Source: an uncultured Candidatus Poseidoniales archaeon
GTDB lineage: Archaea; Thermoplasmatota; Poseidoniia; Poseidoniales; Poseidoniaceae
DNA length: 64,000 nt
Direction: 5' to 3'
NCBI GenBank assembly: GCA_905182185.1
Contig: CAJJAP010000004.1
Coordinates: 136,178 to 200,177 of the forward strand
Position 1 is the first letter of the stretch. Each line of letters begins with the position of its first letter. This document shows, in pieces, positions 16,893-25,875 of this stretch. Below the pieces are notes generated by a model. That model was not told where the DNA came from and made no database searches. It saw nothing but the letters and a program-made list of their open reading frames with translations. The position numbers were made by a program, and so were the translations under genes.

Positions 16893-18323
16893 ATGTCAAC
16901 TTTTCAATCCCTAGGCCTTTCGCCAAATATCCTAAAAGCAATCGAAGCTGAAGGATATAAGACTCCAACTCCGATTCAAGAACAAGCGATACCTCCACTT
17001 TTGGATGGAAGAGACGTGTTAGCAGTTGCTCAAACTGGAACTGGTAAGACCGCTGCTTTTTCGCTTCCAGTTCTTGAAATAATGAACAACAGAACTCATC
17101 CAAATAAATCAATAAAAGCACTTATTCTCAGCCCTACGAGGGAATTAGCCGCACAAATTGACCAACGCTTTGCCGCATATAGCAAACATATGGACATTTC
17201 CCACATGGTTATTTTTGGAGGAGTGAAACAAGGAGCGCAAGTAAGTAAACTTAGAAGAGGTGTTGATATTTTAGTAGCAACACCTGGAAGGCTTCTTGAC
17301 TTGATTGGGCAGGGACATATCGACATTACAAAAGTTGAATTCTTTGTTCTTGATGAAGCAGATCGAATGTTAGATATGGGTTTTATTCGAGATATTCGTA
17401 AAGTTCTCCTACTATTACCGAAAAAACGACAAAACTTGTTATTCAGCGCAACCATGCCTAAGACAATTGCTGAATTAGCAGACTCAATACTAAAAAATGC
17501 AATCACAATCGATGTGAGCCCAAAACAAAAAACTGTTAAACGTATCACTCAGAAGATTATGTTTGTAAGAAAGGCCGATAAGCGCAGATTATTGGTCAAA
17601 ATTATCAAAGCTGAAAAAGTTCAATGTGCAATTGTATTCACACGGACAAAACATGGTGCTAATCGCTTGGTAAAGCAACTAGCACAAAGTGGAGTCGATG
17701 CCTCAGCAATACATGGTAATAAGAGTCAAGGGGCGAGAACTAAGGCACTTGCTGGATTCAAAAATGGAGAGATACCAATACTGGTAGCAACTGATATCGC
17801 AAGTCGCGGTATAGATGTCGATGATGTTACTCACGTTTTCAATTACGACTTACCAAATGAGCCTGAAAGTTATGTCCATAGAATCGGAAGAACTGCTCGT
17901 GCTGGGAAAGATGGAATCGCATATGCATTTTGTGACGAAAGCGAAAGTGGATATTTGGTCGGAATTGAGCAAGTGACAGGAACTACAATTCCTCGTGATT
18001 TAACACAAGAGTTTCATTACGCTAATGCAATACCAAAGCCTGGTCAAAAGGCTGGTAAGATAAAAGAAGCCAAGAGTTCAAAACCAAATAACCGCAATAA
18101 AAAGAGTGCTCCAAAGCAGGGCAGTTCTAACAATAATAATTCTAATCGAAGACAAGGCGGTCAAACTAATTCGAATCAAAGCCAAGGTAGAGGGAATCGG
18201 AGCAATAACAATCGTTCAAATCAAAATACCAATAATAATTCTTCACAGAGAAGAAATAATAGCGACCAATCAAGAAGTCCATCTCGCAGAGATAGAGCGC
18301 AGAATCAGCAAAGAGATGATTGA
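16893..18323 (+). CDS. DEAD-box RNA helicase with disordered Asn/Arg-rich tail
   Basis: 476 residues, RhlE-like. Motifs in order: Q motif near 27 (TPTPIQEQAIP), AQTGTGKT, PTRELA, TPGR, DEAD, SAT, then the second RecA domain with ATDIASRGID and HRIGRTARAG. ATP-dependent unwinding of RNA duplexes in the cytosol, as in mRNA decay, ribosome assembly or cold adaptation. Residues after about 385 are a low-complexity Asn/Ser/Arg/Gln tail likely to be unstructured and RNA-binding. Transcribed alone, after the tRNA-Ala repeat zone. Confidence 0.96.
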   Translation: MSTFQSLGLSPNILKAIEAEGYKTPTPIQEQAIPPLLDGRDVLAVAQTGTGKTAAFSLPVLEIMNNRTHPNKSIKALILSPTRELAAQIDQRFAAYSKHMDISHMVIFGGVKQGAQVSKLRRGVDILVATPGRLLDLIGQGHIDITKVEFFVLDEADRMLDMGFIRDIRKVLLLLPKKRQNLLFSATMPKTIAELADSILKNAITIDVSPKQKTVKRITQKIMFVRKADKRRLLVKIIKAEKVQCAIVFTRTKHGANRLVKQLAQSGVDASAIHGNKSQGARTKALAGFKNGEIPILVATDIASRGIDVDDVTHVFNYDLPNEPESYVHRIGRTARAGKDGIAYAFCDESESGYLVGIEQVTGTTIPRDLTQEFHYANAIPKPGQKAGKIKEAKSSKPNNRNKKSAPKQGSSNNNNSNRRQGGQTNSNQSQGRGNRSNNNRSNQNTNNNSSQRRNNSDQSRSPSRRDRAQNQQRDD

Positions 18324-18341
18324 ATATTCAAAGACCAATCA

Positions 18342-19556
18342 TTAACGATCTTGTTCGATTTGTTCATTTTGTAATTGCTGCCAATCGGTATATTTTGTAA
18401 TCGGAGGATTTTTCTTTTTCAAAACAAATAATAATGCACCTATTAGAACACTAAAGCCAACCACTCTGATAGCAACATCGAACCAATTATCCATTGTTGA
18501 AGTATCTGGGAACATGTCATAGGCATCTGCGATTCCATCCCCATCACTGTCGTATTTTGCCTTAGGATCTGTCGGATATTGGTCACTGTTATCTCCTAAA
18601 CCATCACCATCAATATCACTCCATTCACCAGTATTATCCGGGAAAGCATCGGCATTATCACCGATTCCATCATAATCTCTATCACCGCATTCTTCAGGGT
18701 CATTTGGCCAAACATCGGAATTATCACCACAGCCATCTAAGTCACTATCATACCATTCAGTGGAATCTGTTGGAAATGCATCTGCATTATCGCCCATACC
18801 ATCTCCATCAGTATCATTCCACTCATTCGGATCACTAGGGAAGACGTCTCTATTATCCCCATATGAATCATTATCTCGGTCTGCCCAATCTGTTGGGTCT
18901 GTCGGGAATAAATCTCTATTATCACCTACAGAATCATTATCCATATCGGCCCAATCTTCAGAGTCATTAGGGAATAAATCAACAATATCGCCAAATCCAT
19001 CACCATCTCTATCTGGACAACCTTGTGGAATTAGTGATGAACCACTTTCAGTTGGACAGCCGTCCCGATTATCTCCAAAACCATCATCATCACTATCTAG
19101 CCATTCGCTTTCATCATCGGGAAACACGTCAATGTTGTCGCCAAATCCGTCTTCATCAGAATCTAAACATTCAGAATCGTCCAATGGGAAATCATCGCTA
19201 TTATCACCACAGCCATCCCCATCGCTATCTGTCCATTCCAATGGGTCTAGCGGGAATGCATCTTCACCATCAATAATTAAGTCGCCATCGCTATCAGGAT
19301 TTCGTGAATCAGTTCCAATCAAATCTTCTTGTGAATTACTAAGCCCGTCACCATCTTCATCATCATCTTCCAAATCATGGCAGCCATCAACGTCTAAATC
19401 GGCAGAATGAGTTCCAATTAATCCCTTAGGGCAATTATCTTCACTGTCAAGATGTCCATCGTTGTCATCATCAAGATCAACTTCATCTTCGCAACCATCT
19501 AAATCGTGGTCAGGTAAAGATTGGCTGAAAGGACAAGGGTCAATGGCGTCATTCAA
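18342..19556 (-). CDS. TSP3-repeat domain and membrane anchor of the SGNH hydrolase (C-terminal fragment)
   Basis: 404 residues made almost wholly of calcium-binding thrombospondin type 3 repeats, such as DSDGDGCGDNSDDFPLD and DTDGDGMGDNADAFPTD, about 15 in a row, each with Asp/Asn ligands. A membrane helix near 366-383 (VVGFSVLIGALLFVL) and a short cytoplasmic tail end it. The frame joins the one upstream if one base near 19596 is removed (VDSEGCSAEQRDTDEDG). The listed start is therefore not a true start. Confidence 0.85.
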   Translation of the reverse strand: MNDAIDPCPFSQSLPDHDLDGCEDEVDLDDDNDGHLDSEDNCPKGLIGTHSADLDVDGCHDLEDDDEDGDGLSNSQEDLIGTDSRNPDSDGDLIIDGEDAFPLDPLEWTDSDGDGCGDNSDDFPLDDSECLDSDEDGFGDNIDVFPDDESEWLDSDDDGFGDNRDGCPTESGSSLIPQGCPDRDGDGFGDIVDLFPNDSEDWADMDNDSVGDNRDLFPTDPTDWADRDNDSYGDNRDVFPSDPNEWNDTDGDGMGDNADAFPTDSTEWYDSDLDGCGDNSDVWPNDPEECGDRDYDGIGDNADAFPDNTGEWSDIDGDGLGDNSDQYPTDPKAKYDSDGDGIADAYDMFPDTSTMDNWFDVAIRVVGFSVLIGALLFVLKKKNPPITKYTDWQQLQNEQIEQDR

Positions 19557-19566
19557 ACCATCTTCA

Positions 19567-20655
19567 TCAGTATCTCTTTGCTCTGCAGAACAGCCATTCA
19601 GAATCTACTTCTGCACCACTTATTGTATCTGGACATAGGTCATTACCATTATTGACAGCATCAGAATCGTCATCTCTTTGCGACCATGAACAGCCCTCTA
19701 AATCCACTGTGGACATATCCTCAGTCCATGCACAATTGTCATATTGGTCAATAATTCCATCAGCATCTGTATCTGCTTCACCTACTGATTCAATAGCATA
19801 TTGTCCAACAATACGATGCATTACTCTAGTAGGATGAGCCTTATCAAAATATAAGTATTCGTCTGGATTTTGAACTACAGTATCACCAGCATTACATATT
19901 GGTAATGGCAAGAGTGATGCTCCACCTGTACATGCAGCATCCTGGACATTTGTGATTCCCAGAGCCTGTTTGTTTGAAACTATGTCATTGAAGACTGAAT
20001 ATGCATCAATACTGTGAAAAGTTATAGATAATTCTGCACTTAAATTAACCAATAAACTGGCTAGTTTGGTATTATAGACCTGAACTTCATTTGCGATTGC
20101 ATTTTGCTGTGTTTGTGATTTACCAGCTATTTCGGGGGTGGTCTCTAAAGGTGGTAAATTGGGAACGATAAATTCATCTGCTCCAGCAGTGGCTAATGCC
20201 CTAATATGTGATTCCATATTTGCTACAATAGTATTTGCATTGGCACTACCGTAAAGGAAATCATTACCACCAGCCCAAAGAGAAATTACCGTATTAGCAG
20301 GAATAGTACTTTGTACATTTGCCAAATATTCAGTGATTTGTGCACCAACGTTTGGTAGAACTAAATACGAATATCCTTGACCTGTTTGCGCACCACCAAA
20401 GGCACGATTATCACCCGGTTGAGTACTCGCTCCTATCGTGGTATTAACCGAATATGCAGTTGACAAGTATTCAACCCAAACTGCACCATTAGAAAATCGA
20501 CCTTGCCAATATGGCGGCACATCTGGAACATTGAGCCATGATGCTTTGGCATTACCCATATCTGAGAGTGAATCTCCAAAAACTAACAAATTGGCAATTT
20601 GAGGTAGTTTACTATTTTGGAACATGGTAAATTGTATTTCATCTTGAGCGATCAT
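19567..20655 (-). CDS. SGNH/GDSL hydrolase domain (middle fragment, frameshifted)
   Basis: 362 residues. Block I is LLVFGDSLSDMGN with the catalytic Ser near 29; block III is WAGGNDFLYG with the oxyanion Asn; block V is YFDKAHPTRVMH with the catalytic Asp and His. This is the family of secreted lipases, esterases and thermolabile hemolysins. TSP3 repeats begin after residue 290 and continue into the next fragment. It lacks a signal peptide because the N-terminus is in another frame (20639-21064). Confidence 0.85.
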   Translation of the reverse strand: MIAQDEIQFTMFQNSKLPQIANLLVFGDSLSDMGNAKASWLNVPDVPPYWQGRFSNGAVWVEYLSTAYSVNTTIGASTQPGDNRAFGGAQTGQGYSYLVLPNVGAQITEYLANVQSTIPANTVISLWAGGNDFLYGSANANTIVANMESHIRALATAGADEFIVPNLPPLETTPEIAGKSQTQQNAIANEVQVYNTKLASLLVNLSAELSITFHSIDAYSVFNDIVSNKQALGITNVQDAACTGGASLLPLPICNAGDTVVQNPDEYLYFDKAHPTRVMHRIVGQYAIESVGEADTDADGIIDQYDNCAWTEDMSTVDLEGCSWSQRDDDSDAVNNGNDLCPDTISGAEVDSEWLFCRAKRY

Positions 20656-21064
20656 TGCAGGCTGTTTCTATCAACCAAGGCCACTTCAATCTCGATAGTA
20701 AGTGGTCACCGTTGAAAAAATGTTTAAGTGGGATTTGAATTGAATCCGTAGAACCAATTGCTTGGAATTGGACTGTACCATTCAAGATATCAGTTCCACT
20801 TTCATCATAAACAACCCATTGCGCTTGTAATTGCACTCCATTTGGTGGCGAGGTCATCAATACATCAATATTTACAGTCTCATGACTTAACCAATCGTAT
20901 TTCTGTACTGAACATTGCATAGTTGTCGCTCTACCTTCGGCTACTACAATCATAGAAATAGATTGTAACAACAAAAATGTAACTAAGACAATGCTTCGGC
21001 TGCGCACAGACCAAACCAAACGCCATAGGTGTAAAAAAGTTACCAAATCAATTGTAGAGAGCAT
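20639..21064 (-). CDS. Signal peptide and N-terminal domain of the SGNH hydrolase (frameshifted)
   Basis: 141 residues with a hydrophobic signal segment near 25-45 (IVLVTFLLLQSISMIVV) followed by a small beta-rich domain containing LMTSPPNGVQLQAQWVVYD. It overlaps the next frame by 17 bases, and the next frame needs an export signal, so the two are probably one gene broken by a single-base shift near 20645. The full gene would be 18342-21064, about 900 residues, secreted and membrane-anchored. Confidence 0.65.
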   Translation of the reverse strand: MLSTIDLVTFLHLWRLVWSVRSRSIVLVTFLLLQSISMIVVAEGRATTMQCSVQKYDWLSHETVNIDVLMTSPPNGVQLQAQWVVYDESGTDILNGTVQFQAIGSTDSIQIPLKHFFNGDHLLSRLKWPWLIETACNDRSR

Positions 21065-21086
21065 TCAACAATAACAAACTGCTCGC

Positions 21087-21617
21087 ATGACCATGGCAAG
21101 AGCAATTCTCGGTGGCGGCTGCTTTTGGTGCGTCGAAGGTGCATTCAAACAATTAAAGGGTGTTAGTTCTGCATTACCAGCCTATGCAGGTGGGCCAAAG
21201 CCCAATCCAACTTACAAGGGAGTATGTTCTGGTAAAACTGGCCATGCTGAAATTGTCGAAATCATTTTTGAACCATCTATAATTGATTACAATACTATTT
21301 TAGAAATATTTTTCACAGTTCATGACCCGACTCAACTAAATCGTCAAGGTGGAGATATTGGAACTCAGTATCGCAGTTGTATCATGCCTGTTGAAGAGGG
21401 CCAAGAGGAGATTGCCCTAGAGGTGATCAATACAATGCAGCAACTATACAATGAACGAATCGTCACAACAATAGAGCCAGCAACCAATTTCTTAATCGCT
21501 GAAGAATATCATCATGATTATTATGCAAGAAATCCAAATCAAGGATATTGTACCGCAGTGGTTAGTCCGAAACTTTCCAAGGTTCGCAGTAAATATTCTC
21601 ACCTCTACAAACAATAA
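21087..21617 (+). CDS. msrA: Peptide-methionine (S)-S-oxide reductase MsrA
   Basis: 176 residues with the signature GGGCFWCVEGAF, where the first Cys is the nucleophile, and later RYQTVD-like GTQYRSC and GYCTAVVSPK. Reduces S-methionine sulfoxide in oxidised proteins. ATG codons at 21087 and 21093 are both possible. It diverges from the SGNH hydrolase gene and is followed 44 bases later by the P5C dehydrogenase gene on the same strand. Confidence 0.96.
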   Translation: MTMARAILGGGCFWCVEGAFKQLKGVSSALPAYAGGPKPNPTYKGVCSGKTGHAEIVEIIFEPSIIDYNTILEIFFTVHDPTQLNRQGGDIGTQYRSCIMPVEEGQEEIALEVINTMQQLYNERIVTTIEPATNFLIAEEYHHDYYARNPNQGYCTAVVSPKLSKVRSKYSHLYKQ

Positions 21618-21661
21618 CTTCAAGCGAGATATTGAAGAAGCGGTTGCACCCCCCTCGTATT

Positions 21662-22198
21662 ATGGTGAACAATGTTCCAAAGCCACCGACCCCAATTAAC
21701 GAGCCTATTCTGGGATATCTTCCCGGTTCCCCAGAGCGAGCAGCTCTGAAGGCAGAAATTAAGCGTCAAGAAGCAACAATACTCGAAATACCTTGTATTA
21801 TCAATGGAAAAGAAGTATTCACTGGCAATATTGTTGAACAGGTAATGCCTCACGATCACAGCCATGTAATTGCAAGAGTTCACATGGCTGGAGAAAAAGA
21901 AGTTCACGCTGCAATAGATTCAGCACTAGATGCGCACGATATGTGGTCCAACATGGATTGGGAAGCACGTTGTGCAATCTTCTTGAAAGCAAGTGAATTA
22001 CTAAGGGGCGATTACCGTGCTCAAATCAACGCAGCAACAATGCTCAATCAATCAAAAACTTGTCACCAAGCAGAAATTGATGCTGCTTGTGAATTAATTG
22101 ATTTCTGGAGATTTAACCCTGATTATGTTCGCCAAATCTATGAAGATTTACAACCACCGGTATCACCTTCGAAGCATGTGGAATTCAAGCGAGGTTAG
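21662..22198 (+). CDS. pruA: 1-pyrroline-5-carboxylate dehydrogenase, N-terminal fragment (frameshifted)
   Basis: From the ATG at 21662, about 178 residues that match the N-terminal part of the eukaryote/Bacteroidetes-type P5CDH (ALDH4A1-like): NEPILGYLPGSPER, then IPCIINGKEVFTGN and QAEIDAACELIDFWRFN. The frame breaks at about 22171-22180; removing one base joins it to the next frame as SNMWNSSEVRPLEGF, the sequence expected at this point. The intact enzyme oxidises glutamate-gamma-semialdehyde to glutamate with NAD in proline breakdown. Confidence 0.88.
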   Translation: MVNNVPKPPTPINEPILGYLPGSPERAALKAEIKRQEATILEIPCIINGKEVFTGNIVEQVMPHDHSHVIARVHMAGEKEVHAAIDSALDAHDMWSNMDWEARCAIFLKASELLRGDYRAQINAATMLNQSKTCHQAEIDAACELIDFWRFNPDYVRQIYEDLQPPVSPSKHVEFKRG

Positions 22199-23300
22199 AC
22201 CTTTGGAAGGATTCGTCTTCTCAGTTACCCCATTCAACTTTTCAAGTATCGCAGCAAATCTACCTACGAGCGCTGCAATGATGGGTAATACCGGTGTGTG
22301 GAAACCAAGTCGTAATTCATATCTGTCAAATTACTTATTGATGCGCCTAATGATGGATGCTGGACTTCCTGCTGGAGTCATCAACTTCATACCTGGACCT
22401 GCTGCAATGATTGGTGATATCTGTATGACGCACAACATGTTAGCAGGTATTCACTTTACTGGCTCAACCCCTGTTTTCCGCAAGATGTGGAGAACTGTGG
22501 CAAACAATTTGGAGAATATGCGTTCATATCCTCGAATAGTCGGAGAAACAGGTGGAAAAGATTTCATCGTCGCACATCCTGATTGTGACAGAAGAGCACT
22601 ATCTGTGGCAATGCTACGTGGTTCATTTGAGTTCCAAGGACAGAAATGTTCCGCAGCATCAAGAGCATATGTCCCTACATCGGTTTGGAATGCTATCAAA
22701 GATGAATACTGCGCAGATGTTGCAAAAATCACCGTTGGTGACCCAAGAGACTTCACCAACTTTATGTCAGCTGTAATCGATAAGAAATCCTTTGACAATA
22801 TCACTGGCTATATCGACCGTGCAAAGGCAGATCCTGGATGTGAAATAGTAACAGGTGGAGGCTATGATGGCTCAGTTGGATATTTCATTGAACCAACTAC
22901 CATCGTTTGTTCAGATCCAAAATATGAATCTATGAGTGAAGAAATATTTGGACCAGTATTATCTGTTTATGTCTATCCTGATGAAGAGTTTGAAGCAATA
23001 CTCAAGACCTGTGATGAAACTTCTGAATTCGCATTAACTGGCTCAATTTTCGCTCGTGACCGCAGACATATTGTCACAGCCATGGAAGCCTTGAGATATA
23101 GTGCTGGTAATTTCTACATTAACGACAAGCCAACTGGCGCAGTTGTTGGTCAGCAACCCTTCGGTGGTGCTAGAGGAAGTGGAACAAATGATAAGGCTGG
23201 ATCTCCACTTAATCTGTTAAGATGGGCTTCTCCTCGTTCCATCAAAGAAACATTCGCTCCACCTCACGATTGGACTTATGGTTTCCATTCACAGCAATGA
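22098..23300 (+). CDS. pruA: 1-pyrroline-5-carboxylate dehydrogenase, catalytic fragment (frameshifted)
   Basis: About 372 true residues, from near 22180 on; the first 25 residues of the open frame are out of frame with the gene. Visible aldehyde dehydrogenase features: VTPFNFSSIAANLP, WKPSRNS, HFTGSTPVF, general base Glu in VGETGGKD, nucleophile Cys in GQKCSAASR, EEIFGPVLSVYVYPD, and the C-terminal INDKPTGAVVGQQPFGG. Together with the upstream fragment, one gene of about 545 residues, 21662-23300. Confidence 0.92.
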   Translation: MISGDLTLIMFAKSMKIYNHRYHLRSMWNSSEVRPLEGFVFSVTPFNFSSIAANLPTSAAMMGNTGVWKPSRNSYLSNYLLMRLMMDAGLPAGVINFIPGPAAMIGDICMTHNMLAGIHFTGSTPVFRKMWRTVANNLENMRSYPRIVGETGGKDFIVAHPDCDRRALSVAMLRGSFEFQGQKCSAASRAYVPTSVWNAIKDEYCADVAKITVGDPRDFTNFMSAVIDKKSFDNITGYIDRAKADPGCEIVTGGGYDGSVGYFIEPTTIVCSDPKYESMSEEIFGPVLSVYVYPDEEFEAILKTCDETSEFALTGSIFARDRRHIVTAMEALRYSAGNFYINDKPTGAVVGQQPFGGARGSGTNDKAGSPLNLLRWASPRSIKETFAPPHDWTYGFHSQQ

Positions 23301-23468
23301 ATTGAATCAAAGGCTTGATGAAAGGGGAACGGTTGGTTCCATTCCCTGCAATGATGAGTGCTTATGCCGACTGCTGTTTATTCAGTGACGAGTGATGGGC
23401 GAACTGAGCGGGACTCAATTTCTCAATTCTTACAAATCATTGATATCCCTCTGATTTAATCCATTGAC

Positions 23469-24908
23469 ATGCAAGGTGCGGGCATCCCTCTTAGCCCAAC
23501 CCCTGCAGGTTTTGCACTGTGGCATCCATCATCACCATGGAAAACGGTTCGTAGCATGCTCTGGTTGGTCTTACTGCTCTCATTAATTACCCAATTCACA
23601 GCACTATTATTCGCCTCGATATTCGACTCAAATTTCAATGGAATCTTTGGCCCAACAGATTCACTATTGACTCTTGTTTCAGCAATTTGCCTAACACCAT
23701 TATTAATAATATTAGTTTATATCAGAAGGCCTAAATTATTGCAATTAGTAAAAGCAACACCCTCTATAGAAGGTGTTACACACCATGTTGTTGATAACAA
23801 TACGGTAGTCACATCACCAATGCCGACAACGATTAAACATCATATTGTAAAGGATTCCACTCCACTTGAAATGCCAAAACCTAGCCACTTGTGGGCACTA
23901 TTTTTTGGTGGGGTTATTATCGCTGCCATTTCATTAATTATTTCAACTGCATTTATGGATAATTTTTTAATATTATTGTTATTGATTTTCATCATTGTAA
24001 TACCAGCTTGGATAATTGGATTCTCAACCCCAGTATTTGCTTGGTGGTCTGCATCTACGAGATTTTTCGGATTTAGATTGACAAGAAGAGAAGGCGAGGC
24101 AATGCTAATGGCTGGAATGATTTCGGCATTACCCGCTATTGTCATTAATACTACATTATTCCCTATTTCTATAAATTTTCTAGGAGTTGATGATCCGATG
24201 GGTAGTGCCCTTGGAGAATTTCTCAGCCTCGCCATCTCTGCTCCAGTGGGTGAAGAGTTATCAAAAGCCCTTGCAGTATTGCTATTATACTCATATATTG
24301 ATTCTGCAAAGAAAGGTTTCTATGTAGGTACAACTGTTGGCCTAGGTTTTGCATTAATTGAAAATCTGTCTTATATCATGGCATCATTAACTGGTGTATC
24401 CGGCCTTGCATTTGCATTTACATCAATAATGAGAGGCATCGGTTCGGTTCTAGGCCATGCCATGTGGACGGGGATAAGTGGTTATGGAATTGGCCATTAT
24501 TTGCATAAAAAACGGGGCTTTCCGAATGCAAGCCAGGATACTTCATGGGTTCTTTATGATGAGAATACACGACAAGTTGTTTCTTATTCGAATCAGAGCA
24601 AGGCTGTAACTGCAGATTTACCATTGTGGTGGATGCGCCATGTAGGCTCTGGTTGGAAACTTCCCAAGTCACCCATATTTGCCATTCTTTTGGCTATATC
24701 GGGACATTCTTTTTGGAACGGTAGTTTATTCATTATCTATGCTGTTTCAGTAAAAGTTAATCCAGTGCTGGGTATTCTAGCCTTTTTAGGATGGTTGGTA
24801 ATCCTCATATTCATGTTGTGGTATTGTTCTTTGCGTATTCTACCCTCTTTATTTAAACCAACTTACATGGAAAAGAGTTTGGATTATGGAGACGGGCACA
24901 CACTGTGA
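23469..24908 (+). CDS. PrsW-family intramembrane metalloprotease-like protein
   Basis: 479 residues with about ten membrane helices. Conserved PrsW-type motifs are present: SAPVGEELSKALAV (EExxK), GFALIENLSYI, GHAMWTGISGYGIGHY and GHSFWNG, whose Glu and His residues are thought to hold zinc in the membrane. PrsW cleaves the anti-sigma factor RsiW in Bacillus; archaea lack that pathway, so the substrate here is unknown. The N-terminal 30 residues are soluble and Pro-rich. Confidence 0.85.
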   Translation: MQGAGIPLSPTPAGFALWHPSSPWKTVRSMLWLVLLLSLITQFTALLFASIFDSNFNGIFGPTDSLLTLVSAICLTPLLIILVYIRRPKLLQLVKATPSIEGVTHHVVDNNTVVTSPMPTTIKHHIVKDSTPLEMPKPSHLWALFFGGVIIAAISLIISTAFMDNFLILLLLIFIIVIPAWIIGFSTPVFAWWSASTRFFGFRLTRREGEAMLMAGMISALPAIVINTTLFPISINFLGVDDPMGSALGEFLSLAISAPVGEELSKALAVLLLYSYIDSAKKGFYVGTTVGLGFALIENLSYIMASLTGVSGLAFAFTSIMRGIGSVLGHAMWTGISGYGIGHYLHKKRGFPNASQDTSWVLYDENTRQVVSYSNQSKAVTADLPLWWMRHVGSGWKLPKSPIFAILLAISGHSFWNGSLFIIYAVSVKVNPVLGILAFLGWLVILIFMLWYCSLRILPSLFKPTYMEKSLDYGDGHTL

Positions 24909-24980
24909 AATTGGGCACTTTACGGCCACAATATAGGCAAAGCACCTTTCAATGATTAATTTACACGCGCAGTTTGAGGG

Positions 24981-25763
24981 ATGCTCATGGATGTCTTGCA
25001 AGGTGGTTTAAACCAAGGCAATTTAGCGGTTACTTCAGTCATCCTCCTTGGCTTAATTATCGTTTCAACCAAGGCTAATATCCTTGACAAAGCAGGAATC
25101 TTATCGGCATCACTTCTCGGATTTGTTGTTGGAGGAATGGGTCATTGGAGTTGGCTATTGATTCTTCTTGGATTCTTATTGTCGAGTCATAAGGCAACAA
25201 AGTGGAGATTTGAAGAAAAAATGGCCTTAGGGTTGAGTGAATCTTCTGATGGCCACCGCAGTTGGGGCAATGTAATTGCAAATGGAGGAATGCCTGGATT
25301 AGTTGCTGTTTATGCTTTTATCAATGAAGATTGGAGTAATGGATTATGGTTATTCAGCGCTGCAGTCGCAGTTGCTGCATCCGATACATTTGCTAGCGAA
25401 ATCGGATGCTTGGACAGTAATGTCAAGCTTATTACAACCTTACAACCATGTCAACAGGGAATCAATGGCGGATACTCTCCGAGTGGGCAAAAGGCTGCTG
25501 CATTGGGTTCACTTATTATCTCGATTTTGACTTTTTGTGCTTGGCTTATTATCAATATCGATTCTTTATCTGACAATGTTGTTTGGGGGATATCTGCTTC
25601 AATAACTATTGCGATTATTGGATTCCTTGGATGTCAAGTTGACAGCGTTCTAGGAGCTGTTCTTGAAAATAGAGGCTACCTCACTAAGGGCTCTGTTAAT
25701 GCGTTAGCAATTTCATTTGGAATGATCGCTATGGCCACATTCCTAGAATACTCTCCAATTTGA
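24981..25763 (+). CDS. DUF92 family integral membrane protein
   Basis: 260 residues with about six or seven helices. Family features: ILDKAGILSASLLG near the N-terminus, ASDTFASEIGCL and GINGGYSPSGQKAA, which match the ADTxxSExG and GTNGG motifs of DUF92 (TMEM19-like). Plant members phosphorylate phytol; whether archaeal ones do is not known, though prenol or phytol salvage for lipids would be reasonable. Followed by the GACCCCT hairpin at 25778-25793. Confidence 0.85.
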   Translation: MLMDVLQGGLNQGNLAVTSVILLGLIIVSTKANILDKAGILSASLLGFVVGGMGHWSWLLILLGFLLSSHKATKWRFEEKMALGLSESSDGHRSWGNVIANGGMPGLVAVYAFINEDWSNGLWLFSAAVAVAASDTFASEIGCLDSNVKLITTLQPCQQGINGGYSPSGQKAAALGSLIISILTFCAWLIINIDSLSDNVVWGISASITIAIIGFLGCQVDSVLGAVLENRGYLTKGSVNALAISFGMIAMATFLEYSPI

Positions 25764-25777
25764 ATCAAATATTACTA

Positions 25778-25793
25778 GACCCCTTTAGGGGTC
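25778..25793. terminator. GACCCCT/AGGGGTC hairpin, copy 2
   Basis: Seven-base arms around TT, directly after the DUF92 gene and followed by TTAATTAG. Shares the prefix ACTA and both arms with the hairpin at 5877-5891. A role at transcript ends is likely. Confidence 0.45.
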
Positions 25794-25875
25794 TTAATTA
25801 GAAATATCCCAATTTTAACCATTCTGAAAATATTGAGGCATCGGTTTCTTGAACTCATGACAGTTGCCATGAGTC

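Noticed and set aside
18760-19410. Ser-rich plus-strand frame
   Set aside because: Antisense of the TSP3 repeats; periodic Asp codons give long open antisense frames.
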